From: Polytrichum commune | Taxonomy: Eukaryota > Streptophyta > Polytrichopsida > Polytrichales > Polytrichaceae | Length of the DNA stretch: 64,000 nucleotides | Assembly (NCBI GenBank): GCA_950295325.1 | Contig: OX485803.1 | Span: forward strand, 54,143,554-54,207,553 | Reading direction: 5' to 3' | In this document: piece by piece, positions 10,881 to 21,420 of the stretch | Layout of the letters: each line of letters starts with the position of its first letter | Numbering within the stretch: position 1 is the stretch's first letter | The notes under the pieces: generated by a model | Told to the model about the DNA's origin: nothing | The model's database searches: none | What the model saw: only the letters and a program-made list of their open reading frames with translations | Position numbers and translations under genes: made by a program

Positions 10881-12070
10881 TGGCATATATATACAAAATT
10901 CAAGACCACATACATATGTTGTTCTTCCCAATTAGGCATGTGAAAATTTTAGATAGCTAAGCAAGCATCAGCAAGGTTATTTGTAACTCAACTAGGAAAT
11001 GTGCATCCTTAATTTGGGTTGTAGATAGATAAATTGGTGTTGATAATGGTGATACTTTTTTCTCCCCAAAAGAACATAATTTGTGAGAATCCTTTGAAGA
11101 AAGTTAAAAGAAGCCATCAAAATTCTACTTTAGTGAGTACCTTACCCTTGAACTTCTTCAAGCTCTCCCCATAGTTTATTTAATCCCAAGGGGAACTCAC
11201 CTCAATGCCGCACCACCAATTGAATAGCAAGGTTGCCGCTTCACTCCCATGCCTAAACTAGTGCCCACAAGGTTGTGGAATTCAAAATAGAGTCCACCAT
11301 CAAAAGGTGGTAGTAGCTCTTGGGTGTATGGTTTGATGGACATAGCCAGGAAACCATGTAAACAAGTAGAATGACAAGAAAAGGGATAGTATGCAAATAC
11401 ATATATGGAATGATTTGCTTATGATATTCCACTTTATTTAAGTAGCTATTAGAACTACATAACTAGGTGGTCCTCGTCTTTGTTGATTTGATGACTCCCG
11501 AGCAAGTCACCTCATGAAACTTTTTTGATAACAATGTGATAAATAAGTTTGAGCGGAGTTAATCCATTGGACATAAGATTTACAAATGCTTGACTTTCAT
11601 ATATGTGTAGGGTATCATAACATTATTTAACTAAGTTTGTATGTGGGTTGGGACCAGGAATAAACCATATTCTATTCAAAATTACACTTTGTTTATCCTC
11701 ACAGTAGAACATTACATTGGCATATTCAAGTTGACAAACTTGGGTGAAGCAGTGTCTTGATATTATTAGAATGGAATGATTGATAGTAATTGAATAGTGT
11801 TATGTTGTTGAGTTTCTTCGGGTAGTATAATTCTAACAAGGGTTGTTATGAATAACAATGATGGGAGTAGGGAAAACCATTCTCTAAACTATCATGTACA
11901 TTAAATATTGTTGTGGTCCTTAAGGTTTGCAAACAATGCTTTCAAGTTCTGCATTGTCTTGTAAATACTGTATTGTTCGTCTACAAGTTCCTCTTGGTCC
12001 ACTTGTCTTTTGTATGTGACCTCAAGGGAGCATCAAAGAAGAGCTCCAAGATTGAGCTCCTTGTATGTGA
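10881..12070. other. AT-rich intergenic DNA, nothing recognised
   Basis: No supported gene, RNA or element boundary was seen in this stretch. Confidence 0.5.
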
Positions 12071-12072
12071 GG

Positions 12073-12275
12073 GGGAGATTTCTGGGCATAATTGGTCAAC
12101 ATCCTAGTGTTTCCAAGTCCAACCAGTTTCGTGTTGTGATCTTTCGGTTTGTCTTTATAAATTTAAAGCACATTCTATGGATTCCTCTAAAACGATGGGT
12201 AATTTTGATGGTGTTTTGAACTTCAAGCGGTTATTAGAGTTATCCTTTAACTCAACCGGAGTTTTAGTAGGGAGT
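12073..12275 (+). repeat. dispersed repeat R1, copy a
   Basis: Matches the R1 repeat best seen at 36862-37110 and 37688-37885: GGGAGATTTCTGGGCATAAT at the left, TCCTAGTGTTT, ATTCTATGGATTCCTCTAAAA and CTTCAAGCGGTTATTAGAG. This copy is more diverged and keeps fewer of the AACCGGTT words. Confidence 0.65.
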
Positions 12276-12712
12276 TGGTTGTTTCGCATGCATAACTTTC
12301 CATGTTCGGTAAGTTGTGGGTGCATGCTTGGAGCCAATATGAAGGTTTGAACGAAGAACCTTCCATATTAGTTCATTGGGTACCAAACTCATTTTGGCGT
12401 CTCTTGAAGAAGCACCGAGGAAAGGCACTTTCAACCAAGCCTGAAACGTAAGACTCTTTCTCCAACCATTTTGAGCTCAAGAGGGAGACATAGTCCCCTC
12501 TCCCAAAAAACATGGTGCCTTGCATGTGCCTCGGGTGGATAGTATGAATGCGACACAAGTTTCTATAAATTTTGAGTACAGCATTAAAATTATCCCTAAA
12601 GTTGCTGGCTCTCAAGGCCTGGCTTGGAGCTTGAGTCCCAAGTTTGTCTTGGTCATCGCAAAGTTCCGGGCACCTCGCTCCCCCATTCGGGGGACCCATT
12701 CTTAGCGTATTA
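12276..12712. other. no supported gene
   Basis: A 123-codon minus-strand frame (12744-12373) overlaps the Harbinger-type element to the right and shows no domain. I do not call it a gene. Confidence 0.4.
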
Positions 12713-13663
12713 GGGTCAAGTTCCATGTGTTGGTGGCGGTCCATTTTTTAAGTGGGTGAGAAACGGATGACATCATCCAAAAAATGGGTGATGTCACTCA
12801 TTTAATGAAGGGGTACTTCTATGTGGGGTGCCGGTTTAATCCGATTTCCTACTTTCTCACCAATTTTGGTGAGTAATAAGATGTCACATTTTATGAAGGT
12901 GACCGGTAATGAAGATCATCGTCATTTAACTTTTGATATTTGACTTGCACAATAATTTTTGTACATTTATTAAATGAATTCCAAATTATGTGTTCTTGGT
13001 GTCCATAGGTGGTACGGATGTCATTTATGGAAATATATAAATATTTATATACTTTACTTTCAGTTGAAATCGTGATTGTACGATGTTTATAAATGATTTT
13101 TTATACATTTGCGTAGACTTTGATTTTTCATATTAAACCTGACACTTACTATCATATTGCATTATATATATGTATTTTTTACTATTAAGATCCAAAATTT
13201 TGAAAACATCATAAAATACACGTTCCCATTAGTTCACTTTAGTTCACAATGAGAACTTCGACAATAGAACATACAATCATCTTCTATCTCTTATTTCCTT
13301 TGTGATTGATGTGTACCTTGTCCTTCTCAAAGGAATACCAGTGTACCGCAAGGAGCCCGCCCCTAAAAAGAAAGGACTTGAAGAACAAAGTGGCCTTTAG
13401 TACCCAAGGCCCAAGGGTATACCCAAAGTGACTGGCCGATCTAGTCACCGGAGCTCTCTAACTGGCATATGTCCTTCTTTTGACCGTTAGGGCCACTGGT
13501 TCTTTGGCACTGGTCCTTGCACAACGTACAATGTGGGACACCCATCCATGGGGGGTACTGGTCCTGGGTGAGGGGGGATGGGCACATGGATCCACCCTTT
13601 TCCCACCCGCCCACCCATTTATTTTTCAAAAAATGACCGGGACTGGTACATGAAACCTCGCCC
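12713..13663 (+). mobile_element. PIF/Harbinger-type non-autonomous element, copy 2 (951 bp)
   Basis: Bounded by TTA at 12710-12712 and TTA at 13664-13666, the 3-bp target duplication typical of PIF/Harbinger. Termini are GGGTCAAGTTCCATGT on the left and ACATGAAACCTCGCCC on the right, which are imperfect inverted repeats. It is collinear with copy 3 over its whole length and is the uninterrupted version of copy 1. It has no transposase coding capacity. Confidence 0.9.
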
Positions 13664-13714
13664 TTAGTCTTATCACATTGCCTTGATGTCACTTACGTTA
13701 ACCCTTGCTACATT

Positions 13715-14113
13715 TAGTGTTCAAGATTGAAGTCTTCAATGCCCTTCAATTTTTCAAACGTGATTTGGCCCTTCAAAATATACCTCTCTCAAAACAACCC
13801 TTCATAACGCAACCCCAAATTGAAAATGAAGACGTCACTTGAAGTCCTCAATATAATTAGCCCACCACAAGAACCAACAAGCATAGGGCATTGTCACTAC
13901 AAGAAATGGAGTTAGATGGTTGATTCTTAATTCTTCACATTATACCGGAAACATGTACCATATAATTCATGCACAAGTTTATTATGATTTTTGTATTTCA
14001 TTTCTATATTCTTGGATTGACGCCTTGGATTTGAACTAGCTCTTCAGTTGAAGGGTTGAAATTTGAAAGCCTTCAGAATGAAACTCATATGAAGGCTTCA
14101 ATCTTGAACACTG
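13715..14113. mobile_element. hAT-type MITE, 399 bp
   Basis: The terminal inverted repeats are about 24 bp with two mismatches, beginning TAGTGTTCAAGATTGAAG on the left and CAGTGTTCAAGATTGAAG (reverse complement of the right end). The flanks are GCTACATT (13707-13714) and GCTGCATT (14114-14121), an 8-bp target duplication with one mismatch. An 8-bp duplication with a T/CA-N-G terminus fits the hAT superfamily. The interior contains further CTTCAA and TTGAAG words and no coding region. Confidence 0.8.
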
Positions 14114-14348
14114 GCTGCATTCACACTTTGATGTCACTATCAAGTTTGTTCCCATTTGTATTCCCATGGCCGGGCTTGTTTTCATTCGCGTTCCCAAAGG
14201 ACTCAACGTTCCGCTACAGGATGGCCTTGGACCAATGCACTTTCTCCATTTTCGAAGCTCACAAGGTTGAGCTCTTCTCAAGATTTAGGGTTTTGCACTT
14301 AGTGGGGGTCCATCATCATTATTCATACACATTTATGCAACTTTCTAC

Positions 14349-16704
14349 ATGGATTGTGTACCATTTTTGGACTTTGACAAAAATTCTAGAACAAACGCAA
14401 ATGATGAAATCTTGCAAGAGTTAGAGGAGGACATTTTGATAATGTACATTGTGATGATAGCTGCTGCAACACTCAACATTTGTTCAATCCGAACGATTTA
14501 GAGGAAGGTGACCAATCAATTGTCAACCACAATGTGGGGGTTATGCATGTTCTCGGCCAGGTGCATGAGGTTCCAACATCATTTGAGGTTTTGACTGATT
14601 TTGAGGTTCGCAAACTTGATGAGCTTACTTCCTTTGTGTGTCCTACAATTCACGATAATGCACATAGCACATGTATTGAGAGAGTTATGAGTGGCGAGCC
14701 CATGAAGTCGACACCTGAGCGACGTTTTTTTCAACTTTATCATGTAGTTGACTTTTATAGGTGTTGGTGTGCACACTTTACTCATGGTGACAACTACTTT
14801 GAGTATTTGTTTAGAGATCATGGTGTGAGCCAGGATCACCCCCACCCTTGATTGCGTCGTGGTCCAGGTGAGGGATCCCCTGCCACTGGTTTATCAAATG
14901 CTTACAAGAACGTGCCACCTCTGTCCACTTAAATTATGAATTGGTGTACTTGACACCTCCCCTTTATTATGTTTTGAACCTCAAGCATTCATAAATACTT
15001 GGGTTTCATTCGCACACAAGTAAAATCAATTCCAATCCATGCCCTCACCTAACAATTCTTAATCCCAAGTGCACTAATAACAACATGCCTCTCTTTGAGG
15101 TTTCCTACTTAATTAAGTCAACTTAGGCGTGCTCACCACTGAGCCTTAATACCAGAGTCCATGTTATGTTGTGCCCACCGCTAATCCACCCTCGGGCCTT
15201 CAAGCCCTCGGTACCAGTAAGCAACCACCAACCTTTTAAGCGATGGTCCAGCCCTCATTCTTTCGGCAAGGCCCCTTGGACCCCTTCGTTTCCAGCTGCA
15301 GCCTTGCTTCCCCCAGTCTAGGTCCCTCTCTAGTCGTTGGCGTAGCGATCTCTGCTCACTCCTCTTGCCCCCGCCTCCCAGTTGCGCACCTTTGAGTAGT
15401 CAGTGAAGGACTGAGCTCAGCAATTGATCTCGGTGACCACAAACACCGAGATTCACCAAACCCACCGCCTCTAGCGGCATTAATCTTCCCCCACCCTCGT
15501 CTCCGAAGCCCACACACCTTCGGCAGCTGGGTTGCCCTCTTTCCAGCTGTTGTGGCACAGCTAGAATTGCGGCAACAGATAATGTTCATTCGGAGCCGCG
15601 AATGAGAGGGGGAGAGGTGTGTCCTCCCGGTCGCAAGAGAAAATTGCTACTGTCCACTGCTCCCCCGGCACAGCTCACAAGCTGCTGGGTTCACTCACTG
15701 GCCGAAGTCGATGAGCAAAATCTACGTGCGAAGATTCCAGCTTCCTTGCTCTCCTACCATCTAAGCAATGCGCCCTCCTCTACTTCGAGCCTCTCGGCTG
15801 CCGCATCCCAAGGCAACCACAGCCTTCCTCCACACTATTCAACTCCTTTCCCCGGAGTCCTGTCAACGTATTTCCTTCCCCTTTGATCCCCTGTTGCAGA
15901 ACACTCTTGCATAGCTCCCCATCCGGTCTTCTCCTTCCCCCTTACTTGCGGCAGTGTCATCCGAGACGAACTGATACGCCGCTTGAGATCAGACTCAAAA
16001 ACCCAGCCTCCAGCAGGGTTACCCTCCGAGGTCGTCTCCACACAATTCTATTTTTTATTGAATGAGGAATCCCCCTCGAGGTTGCCAGAGACCCCTCCCG
16101 TCTCAGAAATTCCAGCATCTTGCCTTATCGCCGCCGATGCCCCTTTCCCCAAAGAGACCCCTAAGTTGTGGCTTGGCCCTAGATTAATTCCCTTTATTCT
16201 TTTTTAGCCTTGTCAATTACTACTTCCTAGTCTTTTGCAACCTTAACTCTACCCTATCTAAACATTAGGATTTTAATCCTTTTTGGCTCTTCCACTAACT
16301 CAAAACAAATGCAAAAACTAAGACTTTGACATTCCTAAGGTTAAATCCAAATGTGGGCACCTAATTGGGCTCACACTTGGCTACAATGGCGAAAACACAT
16401 TCATATTACGGAGACTTGGCAATGTGGAGGGGCCTCCGGATATGGACGAGGGTGCACTAACCGCATACAACAAGATGCATGCCTACTACTGTGTGAAAGT
16501 GGAATGGGACATTGGTGGATTGAAGTGCAAATTTTGACGACTCATGAAGCGGTTTAATGCCACCAAACCCAAGAACAATCGTTTGTTTTGGCCGCGGCCA
16601 TCTTGACGAACTTCATCCACCGGCGTAGAATGGACTTTGCCCATACTGTTGTGGGTGAACAACCAAAGCCCACACAAGATTATGGTTGGGAGGGAGACTA
16701 TTGA
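14349..16704 (+). pseudogene. PIF/Harbinger-type transposase pseudogene, split and frameshifted
   Basis: The N-terminal part starts at ATG 14349 (MDCVPFLDFDKN... then EILQELEEDI) and stops at TAG about 14499. It continues in another frame at 14480-14851 with RKLDELTSFVCPTIHDNA and RVMSGEPMKSTPE. After about 1.5 kb of unrelated GC-rich DNA the C-terminal part resumes at 16442 (DEGALTAYNKMHAYY, then VEWDIGGLKCKF), crosses an in-frame TGA at about 16536, has a one-base deletion near 16587, and ends with AAILTNFIHRRRMDF and GWEGDY before TGA 16702. The V-E-x-x-I-G-x-L-K and I-L-x-N-F-I-H-R-R-R patterns match the end of Harbinger-type DDE transposases as I know them; the middle, with the first two catalytic Asp residues, is missing. 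It may be related to the source that moved the TTA-flanked elements nearby, but its own termini were not found. Confidence 0.7.
14870..16340. other. GC-rich DNA interrupting the Harbinger transposase remnant
   Basis: Base composition changes sharply between about 15150 and 16180 (many CCC, GCC and CCT words) relative to the AT-rich surroundings. The open frames on both strands (15356-15589 minus, 15602-15886 plus, 15983-16207 plus) carry no recognisable domain. It could be an inserted retroelement LTR or untranslated region, but no matching second copy or target duplication was found. Confidence 0.4.
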
Positions 16705-16741
16705 TCAAGGTATTAGGCATACCAACTAATATCCCTAGGGG

Positions 16742-17440
16742 TGGACTATTTATACCACGTATGAACTAACATGAGTGTAGGAAGGGGTAATATTTGAGGC
16801 ATTAGCGTACATAATATACATAATGGAGAGGTACTATTTTTCGCTAGTGTGTACTTTCAAAAAGACTATTTAGAATGTTGAAGTAAAGGGTGATGTACAA
16901 GAGGGGGCCCTTAGGATTTAGAATTTTTTTTGACAAGAATTGTGCTAGTTCTATCCAATTCACCTTTTCATCCATTGTTGTCATATGGTAATAGTCCTCA
17001 ATAACTACCTTGTCTGTTCTTGTTGGGGTTTTCTTTTGGGTTCTAGGTTTTATAAACTAAAAGCTCATGGGCTCCCTTGAGTTTTTCTCTTTGGATTGCA
17101 ACTAAGTTATTCTGCTCTTTGTATTTGTTGTTTGATGCGATTGTTGATTTACATGCTATGGATGATAAAATGCTCAAGGACTTTCTTATCGGAAAGTGAA
17201 AATGGATTTTTTATGTAATAAATTCTTATCTAATTTGAGATATATATTTTGTATATGGAGACAATTATCACATTACAATAAAAAGCTTAATATAAATACA
17301 TGAATCCATTTTCTAGCCTGATGTTAGTATGCATACATTTGTTTTTCTCTAGAAACTTCTCGTGTATAAAGGATTTATTTTCACAGCAACCCATGCACGT
17401 CATTTAAATTTGTAATGGAGAGTCCACCCCCCATGCTATT
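16742..17440 (+). repeat. dispersed repeat R2, copy a
   Basis: About 650 bp match 34510-35165 in the same orientation: GAGGCATTAGCGTACAT, TCTAGTGTGTACT-like, GGGGCCCTTAGG, GGGTTCTAGGTTTT, CTCATGGGCTCCCTTGAG, then ACATGCTATGGATGATAAAA. Identity is moderate with many small indels. No terminal repeats or open frames define its class. Confidence 0.75.
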
Positions 17441-19380
17441 ATCCGTGTAGCCCCTTTTGTGTGTGAATTCAGTTCTAATTACAAAATGTGTAATGCCATT
17501 AGCTGTTAAATTCCACTAAGTTGCATTTATTCTGCAATGTTGATTCCATTGAATGCATGTAAAATAATTGCACAGGGAAGAGACACTCAACATTAGTCAC
17601 AAGAATGCATATTTCTTGAAGTTTTTTTGGGTTTTAATTTTTACTTTTAAATTTAAATTTTATATTGAAACCAAAACTTTGAACCATACAAAATATAGCT
17701 ACACTAAGACCTCTCTTCTCATCCCCCAACAATTCTGCAACCTTGTTCTTTATTTTTTGTGATATCACTCCCATCTCCTCCACTTGCTTGATGTTCAACA
17801 TTTCAACATTTATGTCTAGCCACTAATTGTTTCTTGCCTCACTAGAACCTCTCAAGATCCCAATCATAGCCACCATGCTCTTTGCTTGAGCTGTAAATTA
17901 CTCACCTCTAGTCAAAGTTTGGACCTACAACCCGAATTTGCACTAGGAATCTTTTATTTAGTTTGATGTGGCCATCACCAAAGCGGATGTTGTTGTGTCA
18001 GTTGAAATTGGAGATTGTACATCACCGTTTCACTGCGCCAACGGCCTACTCAGTCCTTCCTCAAGAATATCTTGCTTCCTCTTTAAAACATTTTTGATTC
18101 CATGCCTGCTGGTTTGCTTGAACTGCTCCAGAACTTCGTTGCTTTGCAAGCATACACTCAACCCACCATTTGGGTTAGACTCTCCAGTCTTCCCTTCCTT
18201 CAAGGAATCACGAAGGAGTTCACTTTATTAGTGTCTCCTCCTGCAAGGTGTTATTGGGACATGCCAAGATATAGATGGCGTACACTTTCTTCCACATTGC
18301 ATATGGAATGATTTGAGTGCCCTTTTCCTTTTTTTCATTTCAATATTGTTCAAAGTGTATGTTGTAAGTGTTTACTAACACTACAAGTTGTTGTAATTCC
18401 ATGATTGCCCTCAAATTTTTAGCTACATATGCAGAAGTGGGTGGTGTACATAGTACCAACATGGTGTGGCGTTGATTCGGATGTTGTCATTGTCCCTGTT
18501 GTTGATGGTGCTCTACTGGACTCCAGAGTTGCGATCGGTGGTGATGGCATGATGACATAATTATGCTCAACCATTTCAATTTTAGGACATCCCAAACCCT
18601 TAAGCAATGTGTGCATCCTCTTGCTTGAACATCAAGTTGCCCAAGATAGCCTTGTCCTCTTGAGTGAACTCTACGTCAAAGCATAGAGTTGGACCATGCA
18701 TCAAGTTCTCAAACATATTGTTCTCATAAAATAGTTGTGAAAGTCCCTTCCATTCCATTTGCGGCATGCAAAGTCACAATATTACACCATCACATGGTAC
18801 ACCACAACATTACATATTCACACAATTCCATCTACTAAACAACCAAATGCTTTCCATTATAATTTTTGTAGTTCCTATTAGACCTTGCCTGCTCATCACA
18901 ATCCTTATTGGCATTGAGCTCATATGCAAGCTTGTCCTCTAGTGTTATGTAGATATCATACAAGTCCTCATAGTTTCTCATGAAGTAGTATCTTTTGTCC
19001 TTGTATTTAATTACCAAGTGGAGGGATCTAAAGCGCCTCCCCTCCCCCCCGCCCCCTTCCATATATCATGCTCTTTGCAAGCCAACCCTCTCCCATCTAG
19101 TTTGCAACAACTGTGAGCCCAAAAGCATGTGCACACATGTGTTTTAGGTTTGGGAAACATCAAGGTTTGAGTTTGGAATTATTATTATTTTATGAAAACA
19201 TAAAAAGAGTGAACTTTGAGCGTAGTTTGATGATCAGACTTTAGGCTAGGTAGTTAGAGTGTGGTGGTTGCATTACCAAGGATTAGGCTAAGTGTTAAGT
19301 AATATTTAGATTTGAAGTGTGAGTGTATGTTAACCCAAAGATGGGTTCAACCTCCGAGTTAGGTAGAGTTGTTGTTCGAA
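17441..19380. other. no supported gene
   Basis: AT-rich intergenic DNA. Open frames of 60-87 codons on both strands lack motifs. A CCCCTCCCCCCCGCCCCC tract lies near 19039. Confidence 0.4.
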
Positions 19381-20200
19381 TTAGGGTGTGTAACTATTTG
19401 TAAGGGGGGAGCCGGGACTGTACCCTAGTCTTTTTCGGCTGGTAACGGTTGAGAGCGGGGAGCCAGACTTCGGGAGCTCTCTCTTGGGTTGTGTGTGTGT
19501 GAGAGAGCAGTTGTGCCGCCAGGGGAGCCCAGGCAGGGCCACGGAAATCTGTGTTGAGGGCATTGGGCGAGAATTCACGTTGAAGTTGCATACCAGCATC
19601 ATTCCAGACCAAGGCGAGGTTGGATGTGGGATTTCAGTTGCACCATTAGCTGGAAGTAGGGATCAAGCAGCCTGGAAGAAGGCCACTTCCAGAAGCCAAA
19701 AAGGTTGTGAGTGCTGCTGGTTGGGAATGTGAGAGGAGACGAATAGCTGAGGATGGAAGACACGGGATGAGATCAAGCAATTCAGAATGCGGTGGCGGAT
19801 CGCATTTCACTGTGGGATTCGAAATGAGGATTTCGATCCAGAAGTGCAGTTACGGGGAAACATGGAGGTCGAAGGTGAGTGCAGATCGCTATTAAGGGGA
19901 ATTGCCGAAGTGGAGGTCCCACTGCTCCTCTCAAGGGAAGAGTGCAGCTGGAATCAGATCCATCAAGCTACTGGACCAGATATTAGTGGCCAAGGAAGGT
20001 GAAGTCGAGGACTGATGCACTCGGGGTCGGGACCCATACAAGGCTGAGCCTTGAGCCTTGGTTTGGGGAGCCAGCCCACTGCTGTAACAACCAGCTGGTG
20101 CTCAACCGTTGTTGTTGACGGGCTAAGACGTCATCTGACGGGCGATGACGGGCGAGACACTCCTCTAAACAGCGTAGAATTACGCCCGACCGGTCATGAC
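19381..20200. other. GC-richer block, possible retroelement LTR-like sequence
   Basis: This block is richer in G than its neighbours and includes GGGTCGGGACCC (20025) and several GACGGGC words (20119-20150). Overlapping short frames do not form a protein. No partner copy, TG...CA boundaries or target duplication could be shown, so its identity is open. Confidence 0.3.
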
Positions 20201-20809
20201 TGAGATTTTGGTGATTAGCTTATGAGTAAGTAATTAGCATTTAGGAGGTAGGGGTGGTAGTTTAGGGGCAGATTAGTGGGAGAAGCAAAGCATGGCCACC
20301 AATTAGGTGGTAATGGTTCATTGTGAGGGGCTTAAGGGCTAAGTAGGGGGTAGAGCTTAGATTTCATAGAAGCATAGAACATTAGAGAGTGGAGTTTGTT
20401 TGAGTGACCACGGTTACAACTGACAATCAAAGGTTGAGTGTTTTTAAAACACTTAGCACTTGGGTGGTTTGAATAAAATTATGAATTGATGAAGTTGTTT
20501 CATTGGTAAGGGGGAACTCAATTCTAAAGGGGTAAAGTTTACACTGAACCACATGTTGGCCTTAGATCTTCACCCGGACCACAGATGCATAAGGGTGGGG
20601 GTTTTGGACTGACAACAAGGAAGTCAAAATAATGATTTCTAAGTTCTATTGAATGCCCATAATTCAACTCTTCACTCCCACTCTTTCTTCCCACATTCTT
20701 GTTGTTTCTATCTGAATGTTTCCCCTTACCCTTGGCCTCTCCAATCCACTATAGCCCTACTCACGATCTCCTCTTACCCTTAGCCTTATTGATGATCCTT
20801 AGCTTTACT

Positions 20810-21110
20810 AATGGGAGTGGAATTCAACAATTGGGCAGCCCTTCGGGACTTAGTGCCTTGAACCAGTTTGTAGTGGGAGTGGAATTAAAAATTTGGGTAC
20901 CCTTTCGAGGCTTAGTTCCATGAATACATATTGCAATGGGAGTGGAATTCAAAAATTGAGCAGCCTTTTCTGGGCTTATTGCCATGAACTAAATTGCAAT
21001 GGGAATGGAATTCAAAAATTGGGCAGCCCTTCAAGGCTTAGTGCCATGAACTAGATTGCAATGTGAGATTAATGAGAACATTGGGCAGCCCTTTGGGGTC
21101 GAGAGTATTG
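20810..21110 (+). repeat. minisatellite, unit about 62 bp, nearly five copies
   Basis: AATGGGAGTGGAATTCAA recurs at 20810, 20872, 20935, 20999 and, degraded, 21060. Each unit continues with TTGGGCAGCCCTTC and CTTAGTGCCATGAAC. Spacing is 61-64 bp. Non-coding. Confidence 0.85.
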
Positions 21111-21244
21111 TTAGAAGAAAATCCCTTTAGGGTCTATTCTAGAACATCAGAGCAAGGGTTTGAGAAAAATGTCCCACCTTTGATTGCCTTGCTATGCAAA
21201 TCGTCCACTCCTCACTTTGCACTGTGTGAATCTTTTGTTTTCAA

Positions 21245-21420
21245 CCTCGTTCCTTAGCCTTGTTGACTAATGGCCTTGTTGATTGCCTCACTCCTCGCTC
21301 CTTAGCCTTGCTAATTGATGGCCTTGTTGATCGCCTTATTCCGTGCTCCTTAGCCTAACTGATGGCCTTCCTAATCGATCACTTGATCGCCTTTAGCGTG
21401 ATTGATGGCCTTGCTTATCG
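21245..21420 (+). repeat. short irregular tandem repeat (CCTTAGCC...TGATGGCCTTG)
   Basis: The phrase TTAGCCTTG(C/T)T followed by (A/C)TGATGGCCTTG(T/C)T and GAT(T/C)GCCT repeats three to four times with a spacing of about 50-60 bp. Confidence 0.7.

Noticed and set aside
15356-16207. Open frames in the GC-rich block as genes
   Set aside because: GC-rich DNA yields long chance frames on both strands; these overlap and lack motifs.
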